Below are positions 24,987 through 26,152 of a stretch of DNA of 26,152 nucleotides, piece after piece. Origin of the DNA: G020354085 sp964629975 (lineage in GTDB: Bacteria > Pseudomonadota > Gammaproteobacteria > Acidiferrobacterales > Sulfurifustaceae); the NCBI GenBank assembly GCA_964629975.1, contig CAZVUN010000029.1, positions 1 through 26,152 of the forward strand, written 5' to 3'. The notes under the pieces are model-generated. The model was not told the DNA's origin. It made no database searches and worked only from the letters and a program-made list of their open reading frames with translations. The position numbers and the translations under genes are program-made. Numbering within the stretch: the first letter of the stretch is position 1; each line of letters opens with the position of its first letter.

Positions 24987-26152
24987 ATGGCGCGGCTCGT
25001 GGTCGGACTGCTCGGCAGCGCGGCGCTGCTGCCCGCATCCGGCGTGCGCGCGGCGCAGCCCGGCCCGTCGCCGGCCCGCGAGTGCGCGAGCTGCCACGTG
25101 ATGTGGCTCACCGACTTCAAGCGCGAGGATGTCACACCCCTCATCGCCTTCGACCCCAAGCCCGCGACCGCCAGCGGGCGCGAGGACGTCGCCAGCACCG
25201 AGCGCATGTGCTTTTCCTGCCACGATGGCTTCGTGCTCGACGCGCGTTTCCTGTGGCGCGAGCGCGCGCATGCGCACCCGGTGGGCGTGCGGCCCTCATC
25301 GCAGGTGCAGATGCCGCGCGCCGACGGCAAGGCGCTGTTGCCGCTCAATGACGACGGCAAGCTCTACTGCGGCACCTGCCACAGCGCGCACGGCGTGCAG
25401 TGGACGGCGCAGGCATCGCCGCTGTTCCTGCGCGTGCCGAACGTCGACTCGCGCCTGTGCATCGCCTGCCACGGCAGCCAGGCGGGCGGCGCGGCGCAGG
25501 GCAACCATCCGCTCGGCGCGAAGCTCGCGCCGCTGCCGGCCGCGCTCGCCCGTCACGGCGGCCAGCTCTCCGCGGCCGGCGGGGTCATCTGCCAATCGTG
25601 TCATCGCGTGCACGGCGCAGCGCAGAAAAAGCTGCTGCTGGTCGACAACCGCGCCGGCCAGCTGTGCACCACCTGCCACGCCGACAAGCAGGACGTCGTC
25701 AACAGCAAGCACGACCTGGCGGTGATGGCGCCCACGGCGCGCAACCGGCTCCAGCAGACGCCGGCCGAATCCGGCACCTGCGGCGCGTGCCACGTGGCGC
25801 ACGGCGCTCACGGCCCGCACCTGTGGGCGCGCGAGCCGCTGGCCGGGGCCGATCCGACGGCGGCGGCGTGTGTCGGCTGTCACCGCGCGCAGGGACTGGC
25901 GGACAAATCGCTCACCGGCGCGCACAGTCACCCGGTCAACGTCCCGGTGGCCGGCGCCGGCATCGGGGTCAGCCCCCAGGGCTGGCAGAGCCGCTTCGCC
26001 AGGGACCACAAACTCGCGACCCTGCCGCTGTACGACCGCCAGGGCCTGTACACGCAAGAGGACGGGCGCATCGGCTGTGGCAGCTGCCACGATCCGCACG
26101 TCTGGTCGGCGCGCGCGGGCGCGCGGGCGGCAAGGCCGGCCGGCGCCAGGCG
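24987..26152 (+). CDS. Large multiheme c-type cytochrome, paralogue of the 18-haem protein, 3' partial
   Basis: The frame is open to the right edge; 388 complete codons are visible. A signal peptide (about 1-22, GVRA/AQ) leads to nine haem sites: CASCH, CFSCH, CGTCH, CIACH, CQSCH, CTTCH, CGACH, CVGCH and CGSCH, matching the first nine of the protein at 18936 in order and context (HVMWLTDFKRED versus HIMWINDFKRDD; LNDDGKLYCGTCH in both). More haems are expected beyond the edge. GTG 24882 is in frame with AGGGGG before it and would add 35 residues; I prefer ATG 24987 because it gives a normal signal peptide. It is the fourth gene of the module B array and probably receives electrons from the triheme subunit. 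Confidence 0.93.
   Translation, partial: MARLVVGLLGSAALLPASGVRAAQPGPSPARECASCHVMWLTDFKREDVTPLIAFDPKPATASGREDVASTERMCFSCHDGFVLDARFLWRERAHAHPVGVRPSSQVQMPRADGKALLPLNDDGKLYCGTCHSAHGVQWTAQASPLFLRVPNVDSRLCIACHGSQAGGAAQGNHPLGAKLAPLPAALARHGGQLSAAGGVICQSCHRVHGAAQKKLLLVDNRAGQLCTTCHADKQDVVNSKHDLAVMAPTARNRLQQTPAESGTCGACHVAHGAHGPHLWAREPLAGADPTAAACVGCHRAQGLADKSLTGAHSHPVNVPVAGAGIGVSPQGWQSRFARDHKLATLPLYDRQGLYTQEDGRIGCGSCHDPHVWSARAGARAARPAGAR

Overview
This window comes from a GC-rich bacterium with a two-membrane envelope. Outer-membrane lipoproteins, a large outer-membrane barrel and FNR-type regulation suggest a Proteobacterium; I cannot place it further. It is dominated by a very dense array of multiheme c-type cytochrome genes. 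I count 69 CxxCH haem-binding motifs plus three CX3CH and one CX4CH in nine cytochrome c genes between about 6.6 kb and the right edge. The last gene continues past the edge.

Region 1 (1-5518, + strand) is a signalling operon. It holds the end of a PhnD-type periplasmic binding protein, a hybrid sensor histidine kinase (HAMP-PAS-HisKA-HATPase-REC-HPt), a REC-HD-GYP protein (c-di-GMP phosphodiesterase type) and a protein made of two receiver domains. Region 2 (5528-6609) holds a convergently transcribed FNR-like regulator on the - strand and a 365-bp intergenic region with a perfect FNR box facing the cytochrome genes.

Region 3 (6610-13628) looks like the outer-membrane and extracellular part of an electron-transfer pathway. 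It encodes a tetraheme cytochrome resembling OmcE-type nanowire cytochromes, an NHL-propeller lipoprotein, a 692-residue beta-barrel, a second NHL lipoprotein, and a cytochrome with 12 haem sites whose N-terminal part resembles the tetraheme protein. Region 4 (13652-21523) holds an octaheme periplasmic cytochrome, then module A: octaheme cytochrome with a C-terminal anchor, cytochrome b, a 39-residue membrane peptide, an anchored triheme cytochrome, an NHL protein and an 18-haem cytochrome interrupted by a 100-N assembly gap. Region 5 (21524-26152) is module B, a diverged second copy of the same layout: small membrane protein, octaheme cytochrome, cytochrome b, triheme cytochrome and another large multiheme cytochrome.

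Taken together, the genes suggest two alternative inner-membrane quinol:cytochrome c modules that feed large periplasmic cytochromes, an outer-membrane complex and possibly an extracellular cytochrome filament. FNR-type palindromes (TTGAY-N4-RTCAA) lie at the head of three sub-clusters, so anaerobic control by the adjacent FNR-like protein is likely. Whether electrons flow outward (metal or electrode respiration) or inward (for example from Fe(II) or a cathode) cannot be decided from the sequence.
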